The notes under the pieces were generated by a model. The model was not told where the DNA came from, ran no database searches, and saw only the letters and a list, made by a program, of their open reading frames with translations. Positions 10,143 through 22,207 of a DNA stretch of 64,000 nt are shown here, piece after piece (position 1 is the stretch's first letter; every line of letters starts with the position of its first letter). The DNA is taken from assembly GCF_003696215.1 (NCBI RefSeq), contig NZ_RFFG01000018.1:53578-117577 (forward strand). Reading direction: 5' to 3'. This DNA comes from Actinomadura harenae. GTDB taxonomy: Bacteria; Actinomycetota; Actinomycetes; Streptosporangiales; Streptosporangiaceae. The translations under genes were made by a program, and so were the position numbers.

Positions 10143-10397
10143 ATGTCCGTACTGCCCGCCCTGCTGACGAACGCCACGATCCTGGCCGCCGCGACAGGGC
10201 TCACCTACGCCGTGACGATGTTCAGCGTCGCATTGGTCTCGGTCGCCTCCCGCTCCCCGGCCCGCCGCCGCGACGCACGGGCGACCCTGGCGCTCCTGGT
10301 GCGCCGAGGTCCCGACCGCGACCAGCATTTTCGTCGTCCGAAAAGCAGAAACCCCACGTCGCGCGCTTCCAAGCCGGAAGGTAGAAAGACCTTTTGA
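10143..10397 (+). CDS. Small single-pass membrane protein between STAND gene and Cascade operon
   Basis: 84 residues from ATG 10143, with a strong GGGAGGAG ribosome site about 10 bases upstream. Residues 5-35 form one long hydrophobic segment (from ALLTNATILAAATG to VALVSVA), followed by a strongly basic tail rich in Arg, Lys and Ser. I do not recognise a family. Its final codons and stop overlap the sequence matched by the mini-CRISPR spacer, so a Cascade complex bound there would sit on the 3' end of this gene. A small membrane protein next to a STAND ATPase could be an effector or an accessory factor, but nothing in the sequence proves it. The start and length are well supported; function is unknown. 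Confidence 0.6.
   Translation: MSVLPALLTNATILAAATGLTYAVTMFSVALVSVASRSPARRRDARATLALLVRRGPDRDQHFRRPKSRNPTSRASKPEGRKTF
10378..10397 (+). promoter_or_regulatory. Predicted Cascade self-target (AAG PAM plus seed match)
   Basis: Bases 10378-10380 are AAG, the best-known type I-E PAM. The following 17 bases match the first 17 bases of the mini-CRISPR spacer (10488-10504) at 15 positions: 1-11 and 14-17 are identical, while 12 and 13 differ. Position 12 is one of the bases normally flipped out in type I-E guides. Beyond position 17 the match essentially ends. A seed-only match of this kind is expected to give DNA binding without cleavage. Confidence 0.65.
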
Positions 10398-10458
10398 AGC
10401 AGTCTTCATCAATCTCCGGACGAACCCGACTGCACTGTGGAAGTCTTCGCATCACCCC

Positions 10459-10548
10459 ACGACTCCTGTATGAGCAGGAATGTCCCCGTAGAAAGACCCC
10501 TTGACGGGCCCGTGCAACATTGTCCCCGCCCACAGCGGGGTTGGCCCT
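10459..10548 (+). CRISPR. Degenerate two-repeat, one-spacer mini-CRISPR in the Cascade leader
   Basis: The second repeat (10519-10548) has the type I-E form: stem CCCCGC/GCGGGG (10524-10529 and 10535-10540), loop CCACA, then a handle-like TTGGCCCT. The first repeat (10459-10487) is degenerate: stem TCCTG/CAGGA (10464-10468 and 10475-10479), loop TATGAG, then handle ATGTCCCC. Hairpin starts are 60 bases apart, as expected for type I-E. Between them lies a 31-base spacer (10488-10518). Cas6e cleavage after each hairpin would give a guide from 10480 to 10540, that is 8 + 31 + 22 = 61 nt, the length of an E. coli type I-E crRNA. The array is far too small for an ordinary immune memory. The handle and hairpin are seen; processing is inference. 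Confidence 0.65.
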
Positions 10549-10593
10549 CTCTTCGATGCGAGGTGGCCGTGGAGCAATGGAAGGTTCGCTGTC

Positions 10594-12191
10594 ATGCAGC
10601 CGACTGATGAATCGGCCTCCGGTGGGGGCGAGGTAGTACCGCGTTGGGATCCCCGGAGGAACTTGTTCGTTCGCGCTTTTGTGTTGGACGGACGGGTGGT
10701 CGAGCGGCGGCTTACGGAGTTGTTCTCGGGTGCTGATGCGTTGGCGGACGTGGACGGGGAGACTCCCGGGGAGAAAGTCGCCGTCATCGAGTTCCTGCTG
10801 GCCCTGTGTTATGCCTCGGGCACCTACCCCGTGTCGGACGAGGAGTGGCGGCGGTGGGTTCGGGAGGAGCGCCCGTTGGGCGAGGTGGCCTCCTGGTTGG
10901 AGGAACAGCTCGATGAAGACTGGAATTTGTTCTCGGCCACTCGGCCGCTCTCGCAGAATGCGCTGCTCGGTGAGTTTCTTGAGGGGCATGGGACGGGGCC
11001 GGCTCAGTTGGTGATCGAGCGGGCCGGGGATTACAACCAGTTCGCCGATCATCATCATCTGGAGCATCCCGATCCGCTTCCCGCGGCCAAGGCGTATCGG
11101 GCCGTGCTGACGCAGCACGTTTTCGGGGTGCCCGGTCGGGCGCGGGTGTCGGGGAAGGAGACCCTGGGCCCGGCCATCACCAATCTCTCGGCCGGACGGC
11201 TCGGCGGACGCGTCCGGGTCCTCGCGCTCGGGCGAACGCTGGGGCAGACCCTGCGGCTGAACCTGACGCCGACCGCCGAGGACCCGCGGGTCCTCAACCT
11301 GACGTGGACCGAGGGGCCGATCGGGCGGCGCGGTTTCGAGGCGCGACCGAAGCCCCGTCCGGTCGAGGGGTACGCGGATCTGCACAGCTACCTGGGACGT
11401 TCGGTGCTGCTGCGGCCGAAGGCCGGGCTCTCCGGTGACCGGGCCGTCGTCGACCGGGTCCTGATCGGCGCCGGTGAGCTGCTCGACCTGGACGACGAGA
11501 AGCACCTCCAGGACGCGGTGAGGTCGGAGACGCGCGACGGAGTGTCCAAGCCGCTGTGGCCCTCACCGACGCGTGACCTGTGGCGTGAGGCGCATGCCCT
11601 GTACGCGGCGGTCGAGTCCAGGTCGGGCGGCCTTTACGAGCGGCTCGCGCAGCTGCCCAAGGAGGAGGGGACGGCACGGCGTCCCTTCGATCTGCTCGCG
11701 GTCGGCCTCGTCGCCAACAAGTCCTCCCCCATCGGCTGGGTCGCCAGTGTGTTCCCGTTCGCGCCGGGTCAGGCTCCGGCGCTGTACGCGGCGTCGCTGC
11801 GGGGGTCCAGGGTGGCGGAGCACATCGCCCGGGCCCTGGACCATGCGGCGTTCAAGGCGTGGGCGGTCATGTTCCCGAACCCCAAACCGGCCGACAAGAA
11901 GGCGCAGATCGCCCGTTTCGACGCGCGCGGGATGCAGTGGAAGGCCACCGAGCAGCCCTTCCACACGCTGCTCGCCGATGTGGCCGACGGAGCGAAGGTC
12001 GACGACTGCATGCCGGGGTACACGCTGTGGCTCGTGGAGTCGGCGCGCGAGCTCCTGGACAAGTGCCTGGACTCGCTGCCGAGGAACGGCCAGGGGCTGC
12101 GCGCGCGGGCGGCGGCGCATCGCGGATTCACGAGGTTCCTCACCGGCCCCAAGGCACCGGACGACCTGGGCGTCGTCCCGAACGGAGACGC

Positions 12192-12195
<4 letters not shown>
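10594..12195 (+). CDS. cse1: Type I-E Cascade large subunit Cse1 (Cas8e/CasA)
   Basis: 533 residues from ATG 10594, with GGAAGG about 9 bases upstream. The frame is open back to TTG 10501, but that would swallow the CRISPR-like hairpin. The Cse1 pattern is visible: an N-terminal VPRWDPRRNLFVRAFVLDG and RLTELFSGAD-type region, then LVANKSSPIGWVASVFPF further on. Family length is about 500-560 residues. In E. coli Cse1 recognises the PAM and recruits Cas3 to the R-loop. No cas3 exists in this window, so the usual partner may be absent or replaced. It begins a five-gene operon in which each gene overlaps the next by four bases. Confidence 0.9.
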
Positions 12196-15677
<3,482 letters not shown>

Positions 15678-15682
15678 CCGGG

Positions 15683-17041
15683 TCAGGCGAGGTCGGCGAG
15701 GGCGGACTCGATGGCCCGGTGGAAGGTCGGGTAGGCGTAGATCATCGTGCGGAGGGTGTCGGTGGGGACGCGGGCGTGGACGGCGGTGACGAGCGCGCCG
15801 AGGACCTCGCCGCCGTAAGGACCGGCGGCGGTCGCGCCGACGAGGACGCCCCGGTCGGCGTCCTCGACGAGCTTGATGTAGCCCTCGTTGCCCGGGGAGC
15901 CGTGGATCCAGCCGCGGGTCGAGTCGGCGATCCTCGTGGTGCCGACGCGGACGCGGAGCCCCTGCTCGCGGGCCTGCGCCTCGGTGAGGCCGACCGCGCC
16001 GATCTCCGGGTCGGTGAACGTGACGCGCGGGACGGCGTGATACGTCGCCGGCGGGCCGTCCTCGCCGAGGATCGAGCGGACGGCGATCGCGGACTGGTAC
16101 ATCGACATGTGGGTGAAGGCGCCTTTGCCGGTGATGTCGCCGATCGCCCAGAGGCCGTCGGCGGCGCGCAGGTGGTCGTCGACGGGGACGGCGCGGGCGG
16201 TCTCGTCGACGCCGTAGTGCTCGAGGCCGAGGTCGCGGAGGTTGGGACGGCGGCCCGCCGCGACGAGCAGGCGTTCCGCGGTGAGGTCGCCGTCCGGCAG
16301 GGACAGGGTGAACGCCGTGCCGTCGTAGGACGCCGACGTCACCTTCGCGCTCGTCCGGACGGTGATGCCGTCGGCGGCGAAGACCCGCTCGACCAGCGCG
16401 GACGACTCGGGCTCGTCGAGCGCGAGGAGCCGGTCCGCGACCTCCACGATCGTGACGTGGGTGCCGAAGCGGGCGAAGATCTGCGCGAGTTCGGCGCCGA
16501 CCACGCCGCCGCCGAGCACGAGCATCGACGCGGGCGCGGTGGTCGCCTTCACGATGTCCCGGTTCGTCCAGTACGGCAGGTCGGCGAGGCCCTCGACCGG
16601 CGGCGCGGTCGGGCTGGTGCCGGTGTTCAGCAGGACGCCGCGGGACGCGCGGAAGACCTCGCCGTCGACGGTGACCTCGCCGGGCGCGGTGATCCGGCCG
16701 CGTCCCTTGACGACGCGGACGCCGCGCGCCGTCAGCCGGTCCACGTGAGACTGGTCGGTCCAGTGGGCGGTGGCCTCGTCGGCGACGCGGGCGGCGACCG
16801 GCGCCCAGTCGGGCGTGACGGCCGTGGCGGCGGCCCGCCCGTCCGCGCGGCGGGCCTCGGCGACCAGGTCGGAACCGCGCGCCATGATCTTCGTCGGGAC
16901 GCAGGCGAAGAACGGGCATTCGCCGCCGACCAGCCGCGACTCGACGGCCACGACCGACAGGCCCGCGTCCGCGAGGCGTCCGGCGGCGTCCTCGCCGCCG
17001 GGGCCGGTTCCGATCACGACGACGTCCACCGATGTGCTCAT
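15683..17041 (-). CDS. Class I pyridine nucleotide-disulfide oxidoreductase (dihydrolipoamide dehydrogenase-like)
   Basis: 452 residues from ATG 17041. FAD-binding GTGPGGEDAA lies at 11-20. The redox-active pair is C42-PFFA-C47, a CX4C motif as in the lipoamide/glutathione/mercuric reductase class. A second dinucleotide fold begins LVLGGGVVGAELA, and the ATG-like VLLNTGTSP and DD-containing WAIGDITGKG segments are present. The C-terminal dimerisation domain ends in YAYPTFHRAIESAL. Lipoamide dehydrogenases have the catalytic His in an AHPT motif; here that position reads AYPT, so the enzyme probably does not reduce lipoamide in the standard way. It resembles actinobacterial NAD(P)H:quinone or unspecified reductases. 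It converges on the cas operon with only five bases between the genes. Confidence 0.88.
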   Translation of the reverse strand: MSTSVDVVVIGTGPGGEDAAGRLADAGLSVVAVESRLVGGECPFFACVPTKIMARGSDLVAEARRADGRAAATAVTPDWAPVAARVADEATAHWTDQSHVDRLTARGVRVVKGRGRITAPGEVTVDGEVFRASRGVLLNTGTSPTAPPVEGLADLPYWTNRDIVKATTAPASMLVLGGGVVGAELAQIFARFGTHVTIVEVADRLLALDEPESSALVERVFAADGITVRTSAKVTSASYDGTAFTLSLPDGDLTAERLLVAAGRRPNLRDLGLEHYGVDETARAVPVDDHLRAADGLWAIGDITGKGAFTHMSMYQSAIAVRSILGEDGPPATYHAVPRVTFTDPEIGAVGLTEAQAREQGLRVRVGTTRIADSTRGWIHGSPGNEGYIKLVEDADRGVLVGATAAGPYGGEVLGALVTAVHARVPTDTLRTMIYAYPTFHRAIESALADLA

Positions 17042-17069
17042 GCGGCCATCCTGCCCTACCCGGGCCGGG

Positions 17070-17897
17070 TCAACCGGGGGCCCGGAAGATCTTGATCCAG
17101 TCCACGTACATGGTCACCCATTTCGGGGTGGACGCGTTGCGGCAGAACGCCGGTCCCCGGTCGCAGACCTGGTCGTTCTGGAGGGCGAGCCCCATCTGGG
17201 AGCGTTCGGGCGTGAGGTCGCCCTGGTAGTCCCAGACCTTCCGGCCGTCCAGCCAGAAGGTGAGGCGGTGCGGCAGCCAGTCGAGCGCGAACACGTGCCA
17301 CTGCGTGAAGTCGGCGCGCAGGACGTGGTGCTTCTGCGTGTCGTTCGGCCCGTAGTGGACGTACTGGTCGGTGCTCTGCTTCGTCGGGTCGATCATCTCC
17401 GCGAAGTCGATCTCGGCCTTCTCGGGGACGCCGAACACCTTCGGCCAGAGCAGCGCGACCGCCGAGTAGCCGGCGCCCTTCTCCGCCCGCATCCGCACCT
17501 CCCAGCGGCCGTGCGTGAGGGTCAGCCGGGAGGCGATGCCGCCGGAGAGGTCCCTGCCGTCGTAGATGCCGCCGGTGAGCCGCAGCGTCCCGGCGTCCAC
17601 CTTGGTCGCGGCCGGGGTGCGCGGGTTCACGCGGTCGTTCGGGCTGTTGTAGACGATCCATTTGGACGTGTCGACCGAGCCGCCGTCGAACCCGTCCTGG
17701 ACGACCGGCTTCCCCCACATGGACGGCGTCGGCGGGTCGGTCGTCGGCGCCGGACTCGGCACCGGGCTCGGCACCGGGGCGCTCCCGGCGGTGGGCGGCC
17801 GCACGTGATCGTTCGAGCCGGAGCCCGAGCACGCCGCGGTGAGCCCCGCCACGAGCAGAACCGCCGCCCCGGCCCGGGCGGTCACGGAGATCCCCAT
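17070..17897 (-). CDS. Secreted lipoprotein, glycoside hydrolase family 16
   Basis: 275 residues from ATG 17897. The signal peptide ends in a lipobox LTAAC (Cys23), followed by a Pro/Ser/Thr-rich linker to about residue 58. The catalytic domain shows the GH16 core EIDFAE (E162, D164, E167), matching the ExDxxE nucleophile-assistant-acid motif. HVFALDWLPHRLTFWLDG and the terminal MYVDWIKIFRAP are further family landmarks. GH16 enzymes cleave beta-1,3/1,4-glucans or transfer beta-glucans; the actual substrate cannot be read from the sequence. It lies 28 bases upstream of the start of the next minus-strand gene and is probably separately transcribed. Confidence 0.92.
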   Translation of the reverse strand: MGISVTARAGAAVLLVAGLTAACSGSGSNDHVRPPTAGSAPVPSPVPSPAPTTDPPTPSMWGKPVVQDGFDGGSVDTSKWIVYNSPNDRVNPRTPAATKVDAGTLRLTGGIYDGRDLSGGIASRLTLTHGRWEVRMRAEKGAGYSAVALLWPKVFGVPEKAEIDFAEMIDPTKQSTDQYVHYGPNDTQKHHVLRADFTQWHVFALDWLPHRLTFWLDGRKVWDYQGDLTPERSQMGLALQNDQVCDRGPAFCRNASTPKWVTMYVDWIKIFRAPG

Positions 17898-18018
17898 GGG
17901 CCCATCAGATCGTTCCCGGGGCGACGAGTCAGCAGAAATGCCGATTGTTGCCGCTCTCTTGCTTTCGCCCGCCGAACGTCGTTGAATCCCCTGCCCGGTC
18001 GGCCGCTCGGCGGACGGC

Positions 18019-18954
18019 TCAGTGCGGGGCGCGGCGGGGCGGCAGTGGGATGCGGTCCAGGTCGTGGACGAGCGTGATCTCGCCGTCGAAGACCCGCGCG
18101 GCCTGCTCGACGAAGCGCGGCTCGTCGGACGGCCGGTACCGCTCGGAGATGTGGGTCAGGACGAGCCGCCCGACCCCGGCGCGCTTGGCGACCTCGCCCG
18201 CCTGACCCGCCGTGAGGTGCCCGTAGTCGGCGGCGAGCGCGGCCTCCTCGTCCAGGAACGTGGACTCGATGACCAGCAGGTCCACGCCCTCGGCGAGCTC
18301 GTAGACGCCGTCGCAGAGCCGGGTGTCCATGACGAACGCGACCTTCTGCCCCGGACGCCGGACCGAGCACTCCTCCAGCGTGACGGCGCGTCCGTCCGGG
18401 GTGGTGACGCGGCCGTCCTCCTGGAGGCCGCGGACCAGCGGCCCGCGGACGCCGAGTTCGGCGAGCCTCGCGGGCAGCATCGTCAGGCCGTCCGGCTCCT
18501 CCAGCCGGTACCCGTACGCCTCGACCGGGTGCGACAGGAGGCGCGCGGTCAGCGTGAACGGGTCGCCGGTCGCGAGCGTGGCCCGCTCCCCCGCGACGGG
18601 CGTCTCGACGATCACGTCGCTCTCGCGGTGCGGGGTCGCGTGCCGCAGCCGCTCCCAGTACCGCGCGCCGCTCGCCGGGAACACCGCGTGGACGGGGTGC
18701 GCCACGCCGTCGCGCGCGATCCGCTGGACCAGGCCCGGCACGCCCAGGCAGTGGTCGCCGTGGAAGTGGGTCAGGCACATCCAGGTGATGTCGTTCGCGG
18801 CCAGCCCGGCCATGATCATCTGGCGCTGGGTGCCCTCCCCGGGGTCGAACAGCACGCCCTGCCCGTCCCAGCGGAGCAGGTAGCCGTTGTGGTTGCGGTG
18901 CCGGGTCGGGACGGCGCTGGACGAGCCGAGGACGACGAGCTCACGTACGGACAC
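18019..18954 (-). CDS. rnz: Ribonuclease Z (tRNA 3'-processing endonuclease)
   Basis: 311 residues from GTG 18954. Metallo-beta-lactamase fold with the N-terminal [13 protein letters not shown] and the zinc motif THFHGDH (His63, His65, Asp67, His68). Further ligands lie in the [15 protein letters not shown] segment and in [10 protein letters not shown]. This is the short bacterial tRNase Z form. It removes 3' trailers from tRNA precursors that lack an encoded CCA. The EGDDG and HxxxH spacing agree with the family. The gene stands alone between a GH16 gene and a divergent PPOX gene. Confidence 0.95.
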   Translation of the reverse strand: MSVRELVVLGSSSAVPTRHRNHNGYLLRWDGQGVLFDPGEGTQRQMIMAGLAANDITWMCLTHFHGDHCLGVPGLVQRIARDGVAHPVHAVFPASGARYWERLRHATPHRESDVIVETPVAGERATLATGDPFTLTARLLSHPVEAYGYRLEEPDGLTMLPARLAELGVRGPLVRGLQEDGRVTTPDGRAVTLEECSVRRPGQKVAFVMDTRLCDGVYELAEGVDLLVIESTFLDEEAALAADYGHLTAGQAGEVAKRAGVGRLVLTHISERYRPSDEPRFVEQAARVFDGEITLVHDLDRIPLPPRRAPH

Positions 18955-19049
18955 CCGACCATGATGCCGGTGATCGTCCGAAACAACCGCTTGATTATTC
19001 TGGGCGGGTCGTTCCGCCCATGCCCGCCCCCAGGACCGGGAGGTCGCCC

Positions 19050-19523
19050 GTGGCCAGCAAGCGCGAGAAGATCAGGATGAGCCCCGACGAGGTCGCGGCG
19101 TTCCTCCGCGAGAGCCACAAGGTGCAGGTCGCGACCGTCGGCCAGGGCGGCGAACCGCACCTGGTCACGATGTTCTACGCGCTGCTCGACGGCCGGATCG
19201 CGTTCACCACCTACAGGGCGTCCCAGAAGGTGCTGAACCTGCGCCGCGACCCGGTCATGACGTGCCTGGTCGAGGACGGCGTCCAGTACGGCGAGCTGCG
19301 CGGCGTCGCCCTCTACGGACGCGGCCTGGTGATCGAGGACCGCGAACCCCTGCTGAAGATCGGCGCGGTCGTCGGGTCCCGGATGGCCGGGCTGCCCGTC
19401 CCGGAGGTCGGCGCCCCGGTCGACCCCGGGCTCGCCGCCGGACTGGAGCAGGCGATGTCCAAGCGCGTCCTCATCGTGATGGAGCCCGACCGCGTCGTCA
19501 GCTGGGACCACGGCAAGGCCTGA
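19050..19523 (+). CDS. Pyridoxamine 5'-phosphate oxidase-fold protein (FMN/F420 type)
   Basis: 157 residues from GTG 19050, chosen because GGGAGG lies 6 bases upstream; an in-frame ATG at 19020 would add ten residues. The split-barrel PPOX pattern is clear: [26 protein letters not shown] then [20 protein letters not shown]. This FDOR-type family binds FMN or coenzyme F420. The KVLNLRRDP segment is typical of actinobacterial members that act on small electrophiles or flavin-dependent substrates. The substrate is unknown. It is divergent from rnz and convergent with the LtrA gene. Confidence 0.87.
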   Translation: MASKREKIRMSPDEVAAFLRESHKVQVATVGQGGEPHLVTMFYALLDGRIAFTTYRASQKVLNLRRDPVMTCLVEDGVQYGELRGVALYGRGLVIEDREPLLKIGAVVGSRMAGLPVPEVGAPVDPGLAAGLEQAMSKRVLIVMEPDRVVSWDHGKA

Positions 19524-19528
19524 CCCCC

Positions 19529-19565
19529 CGCAGGGGGCGCAGGGGGCGCAGGGGGCGCGGAGGGC
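19529..19565. repeat. Short GCAGGGGGC tandem repeat between convergent genes
   Basis: About four copies of the 9-base unit GCAGGGGGC (the last ones altered) fill the 50-base gap between the convergent PPOX and LtrA genes. No terminator hairpin is evident there. Confidence 0.6.
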
Positions 19566-19573
19566 GCTGCGGC

Positions 19574-20830
19574 TCAGGCGCGGGCGGGGGCGTCCGGCTC
19601 GGCGAGGACGAGCGCGGCGGCCTCCCGCTCGCGCCGCGTGCGCTGGTACGCGCGGACGTCCCAGAGGGCCAGCACGGAGATGATCAGCGTCGACGTGAGG
19701 CTCAGCAGGAGCGGTGTGAGCAGCCCCGCGACCGGGACCAGCGCGACGAGCAGGACGATCGTGGTGACGCGCGCGACCGTGAGGGTCCCGAACACCGCCC
19801 GCTTGAACAGCGCGTGCCCCGCGACGAACAGCAGCGGCCCGCCGAGCGCCACCGCCACCATGCCGCCGGAGACGTGCCCGGACGGGTGCGCGATGACCAT
19901 CTCGTCCGCGACCGCCCCGACGATGATGCCCGCCACCATCGGGAAGTGCATGAACGTGTACGCCGAGCGTCCGAGCCGTCCGGGGTCGTCGGACTCCGCG
20001 ATCCGCTCGGAGGCGACCTCGGCGGTGTGGTCGAAGTAGATCCACCACAGCGCGACGCTGCCGACGAATGCCGAGGCGAACGCCGCGACGTGCGCCGCGT
20101 CCACCTCCAGGCCGCTGAGCGTCGCGCCCGTGACCAGCACCGACTCGCCCAGCGCGATCATCACGAAGAGCTGGCAGCGCTCGGCCAGGTGCCCGCCGTC
20201 GATGTCCCAGTCCGTGGTGGACGAGCGGCCGAGGCCGGGCACGAGGAACCCGCACCACGGCGCGAGCTGCTCGACCCCGATGGCGGCCACCCACAGCAGG
20301 GCGCGCTTCCACGGGTCGTCCACCAGGCCGCCGATGATCCACAGCAGGGACGCGGCCGACAGCCACGTCAGGACGCGCTGGAAGTTGTTGCCGAGCGAGT
20401 GCCGCCGGGTGGCCCAGGCCACGAAGATCGTCCGGCCGACCTGGATCGTGGCGTACATCACGGCGAACCAGATGCCGCGCGAGCCGAACGCGCCGGGCAG
20501 CGTCGCCGCCATCAGCAGCCCGGCGACCATCACGCCGACCAGCATGATCCGGACGGCCGGATGGTCCGGATCGAACCAGTTGGTCGTCCAGCAGGTGTAC
20601 ATCCACGCCCACCAGACGGCCATCAGGAGGATCAGCGTCTCGAAGCCGCCGCGCCAGGTCAGGTGCTGGAGCAGGCCGTGCGAGAGCTGCGTGACCGCGA
20701 AGACGAAGACGAGGTCGAAGAACAGCTCGAAGAAGGTGACCCTGCCGCCCTGGCCGCCGTCCCGGACGCGCATCACGCGCGTCACGGGCTCCGGACCGTC
20801 CGGGCGCGCCTGGGGGGAGGGCGCGTTCAC
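19574..20830 (-). CDS. ltrA: Low temperature requirement protein A (LtrA) family membrane protein
   Basis: 418 residues from GTG 20830. The segment VTFFELFFDLVFVFAVTQLSHGL near residue 30 is the hallmark of the LtrA family. About ten membrane helices follow, with WWAWMYTCWTTNWFDPD and FVMIALGESVLVTGA, both family landmarks. LtrA was named from a Listeria mutant unable to grow in the cold; the molecular function remains unclear. The C-terminus is a short charged tail. It lies 13 bases downstream of the small membrane protein gene and mca on the same strand, so all three could share a transcript. Confidence 0.93.
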   Translation of the reverse strand: MNAPSPQARPDGPEPVTRVMRVRDGGQGGRVTFFELFFDLVFVFAVTQLSHGLLQHLTWRGGFETLILLMAVWWAWMYTCWTTNWFDPDHPAVRIMLVGVMVAGLLMAATLPGAFGSRGIWFAVMYATIQVGRTIFVAWATRRHSLGNNFQRVLTWLSAASLLWIIGGLVDDPWKRALLWVAAIGVEQLAPWCGFLVPGLGRSSTTDWDIDGGHLAERCQLFVMIALGESVLVTGATLSGLEVDAAHVAAFASAFVGSVALWWIYFDHTAEVASERIAESDDPGRLGRSAYTFMHFPMVAGIIVGAVADEMVIAHPSGHVSGGMVAVALGGPLLFVAGHALFKRAVFGTLTVARVTTIVLLVALVPVAGLLTPLLLSLTSTLIISVLALWDVRAYQRTRREREAAALVLAEPDAPARA

Positions 20831-20843
20831 CGGAACGGGACGA

Positions 20844-21164
20844 TCAGGACTCGGAGTCGGCCGGCGCCTTGGCCTCCGCGGAAGACGCCTTGACCTCCAG
20901 CTTGGCCTCCGCCTTGGCCTCCAGCTCGGCCTCCGCCTTGGCGGCCTCGGCGCGCTCCCAATCCTGCTGCTTCAGGTCGGCCTCCTTGGGGGCCTGGATC
21001 CCCTTCATCCGCTTGTTCATCGAGCGGACGAGGAAGACCAGCACCACACCGAGGGCCACGAACACGCCGAATCCCAGGAAACCGGGGGTGACCGTGTCGT
21101 TGTTCAACGGCATGTTCTTGTCGGCGAGAACCGTGGCTGCGGTGGTGGTGGCGAGGGCGAGCAT
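20844..21164 (-). CDS. Small membrane protein following mca (Rv1083-like)
   Basis: 106 residues. A hydrophobic segment at about 28-47 (FLGFGVFVALGVVLVFLV) is followed by a cytoplasmic tail. The tail is rich in Lys, Glu and Ala, reads as repeats of EAK/AEA, and is probably helical. The start ATG shares one base with the mca stop codon (TGATG), giving translational coupling. Position next to mca matches the small unknown gene beside mca in M. tuberculosis (Rv1083, from memory). No function is known; conserved linkage suggests an accessory role to Mca or a shared membrane context, which is inference. Confidence 0.82.
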   Translation of the reverse strand: MLALATTTAATVLADKNMPLNNDTVTPGFLGFGVFVALGVVLVFLVRSMNKRMKGIQAPKEADLKQQDWERAEAAKAEAELEAKAEAKLEVKASSAEAKAPADSES

Positions 21165-22096
21165 CAGACGGACACCTTCTCCCGGATACCGGCGAACAGA
21201 TCGTCCTCCGGCAACTCCGTGTCGACCAGGGACCTAGCCAGATGGTAGTCCTCGGTCGGCCAAGCCTCGCGCTGGACGTCCAGCGGGACGGCGAACCAGA
21301 AGCCGTCGGGGTCGATCTGGGTGGCGTGCGCGAGCAGCGCCTTGTCCCGGGTCTCGAAGTGCTCGCCGCACGAAATCCGGGTCGTGACCTCCCACTGCTC
21401 CGGGCGCTCCTCGGCCCGCTTGCGCCAGTCGGCGTAGGGGGACTCGAGGCCGGCGGCGGTCATGGCCTCGTCCAGCGCCTGGATCCGGCCCGTGTTGAAG
21501 GTCATGTGGTAGTAGAGCTTGAGCGGCTGCCACGGCTGGCCGCCGACGCCCGGGTAGCGGTCCGGGTCGCCCGCCGCCTCGAACGCCTCCACCGACACCT
21601 CGTGGGTCTTGACGTGGTCCGGGTGCGGGTAGCCGCCGTTCTCGTCGTAGGTGAGGATCACGTGCGGGCGGAACTCGCGGACGGCCCTGACCAGCGGCTC
21701 GGCGGCCGTCTCCAGGGGCTCCAGGGCGAAGCAGCCCTCCGGCAGCGGCGGCAGCGGGTCGCCCTCGGGGAAGCCGGAGTCGACGAAGCCGAGCCAGCGC
21801 TGCTCGACGCCAAGGATCTCGCGGGCGCGCGCCATCTCCTCGTTGCGGACCTTGCCGATGTTCTCCTTGACCTCCGGGCGGTCCATCGCCGGGTTCAGGA
21901 TGGAGCCGCGCTCGCCACCGGTGCAGGTGACGACGAGCACCTCGACGCCGTCGGCGACGTAGCGCGCCATCGTGGCCGCGCCCTTGCTCGACTCGTCGTC
22001 CGGGTGGGCGTGCACGGCCATCAGCCTCAGCCGGGGCCCGGCGGGGCCTTCCTTCTCGGACGGGCCGGTGGTGAGCTCGGACACCTGGTCGGACAC
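21164..22096 (-). CDS. mca: Mycothiol S-conjugate amidase
   Basis: 310 residues from GTG 22096, with GAGGGAG upstream. The LmbE-like deacetylase fold shows the zinc motif VHAHPDDE (His31, Asp34) and [12 protein letters not shown] with a further His ligand. Mca cleaves mycothiol conjugates of electrophilic toxins and antibiotics to glucosaminyl-inositol plus an exported mercapturic acid. It is a detoxification enzyme of mycothiol-making actinobacteria. Close paralogue MshB does biosynthesis; the length, the [14 protein letters not shown] region and the neighbouring DUF4307 and greA genes all favour Mca. Presence of this gene is one of the best taxonomic clues in the window. Confidence 0.95.
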   Translation of the reverse strand: MSDQVSELTTGPSEKEGPAGPRLRLMAVHAHPDDESSKGAATMARYVADGVEVLVVTCTGGERGSILNPAMDRPEVKENIGKVRNEEMARAREILGVEQRWLGFVDSGFPEGDPLPPLPEGCFALEPLETAAEPLVRAVREFRPHVILTYDENGGYPHPDHVKTHEVSVEAFEAAGDPDRYPGVGGQPWQPLKLYYHMTFNTGRIQALDEAMTAAGLESPYADWRKRAEERPEQWEVTTRISCGEHFETRDKALLAHATQIDPDGFWFAVPLDVQREAWPTEDYHLARSLVDTELPEDDLFAGIREKVSV

Positions 22097-22207
22097 CTGG
22101 GGATCTCCCTCGCAGCGCGGTTCGACGGGACCCGGTGCGGAGCATCACCCGGGACCGAAGAGAATTGTTCCTGACAACACCGCCACCCCGCACGGAGATT
22201 CCCCGCC

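Noticed and set aside
10501..10593. TTG start at 10501 for a longer Cse1
   Set aside because: It would put the CRISPR-like hairpin inside the coding region; ATG 10594 has a ribosome site and fits the family length.
10588..10600. Third hairpin GCTG/CAGC around the cse1 start as another CRISPR repeat
   Set aside because: The stem is only 4 bp, the handle does not resemble the other two, and the spacing is 64 bases; probably chance.
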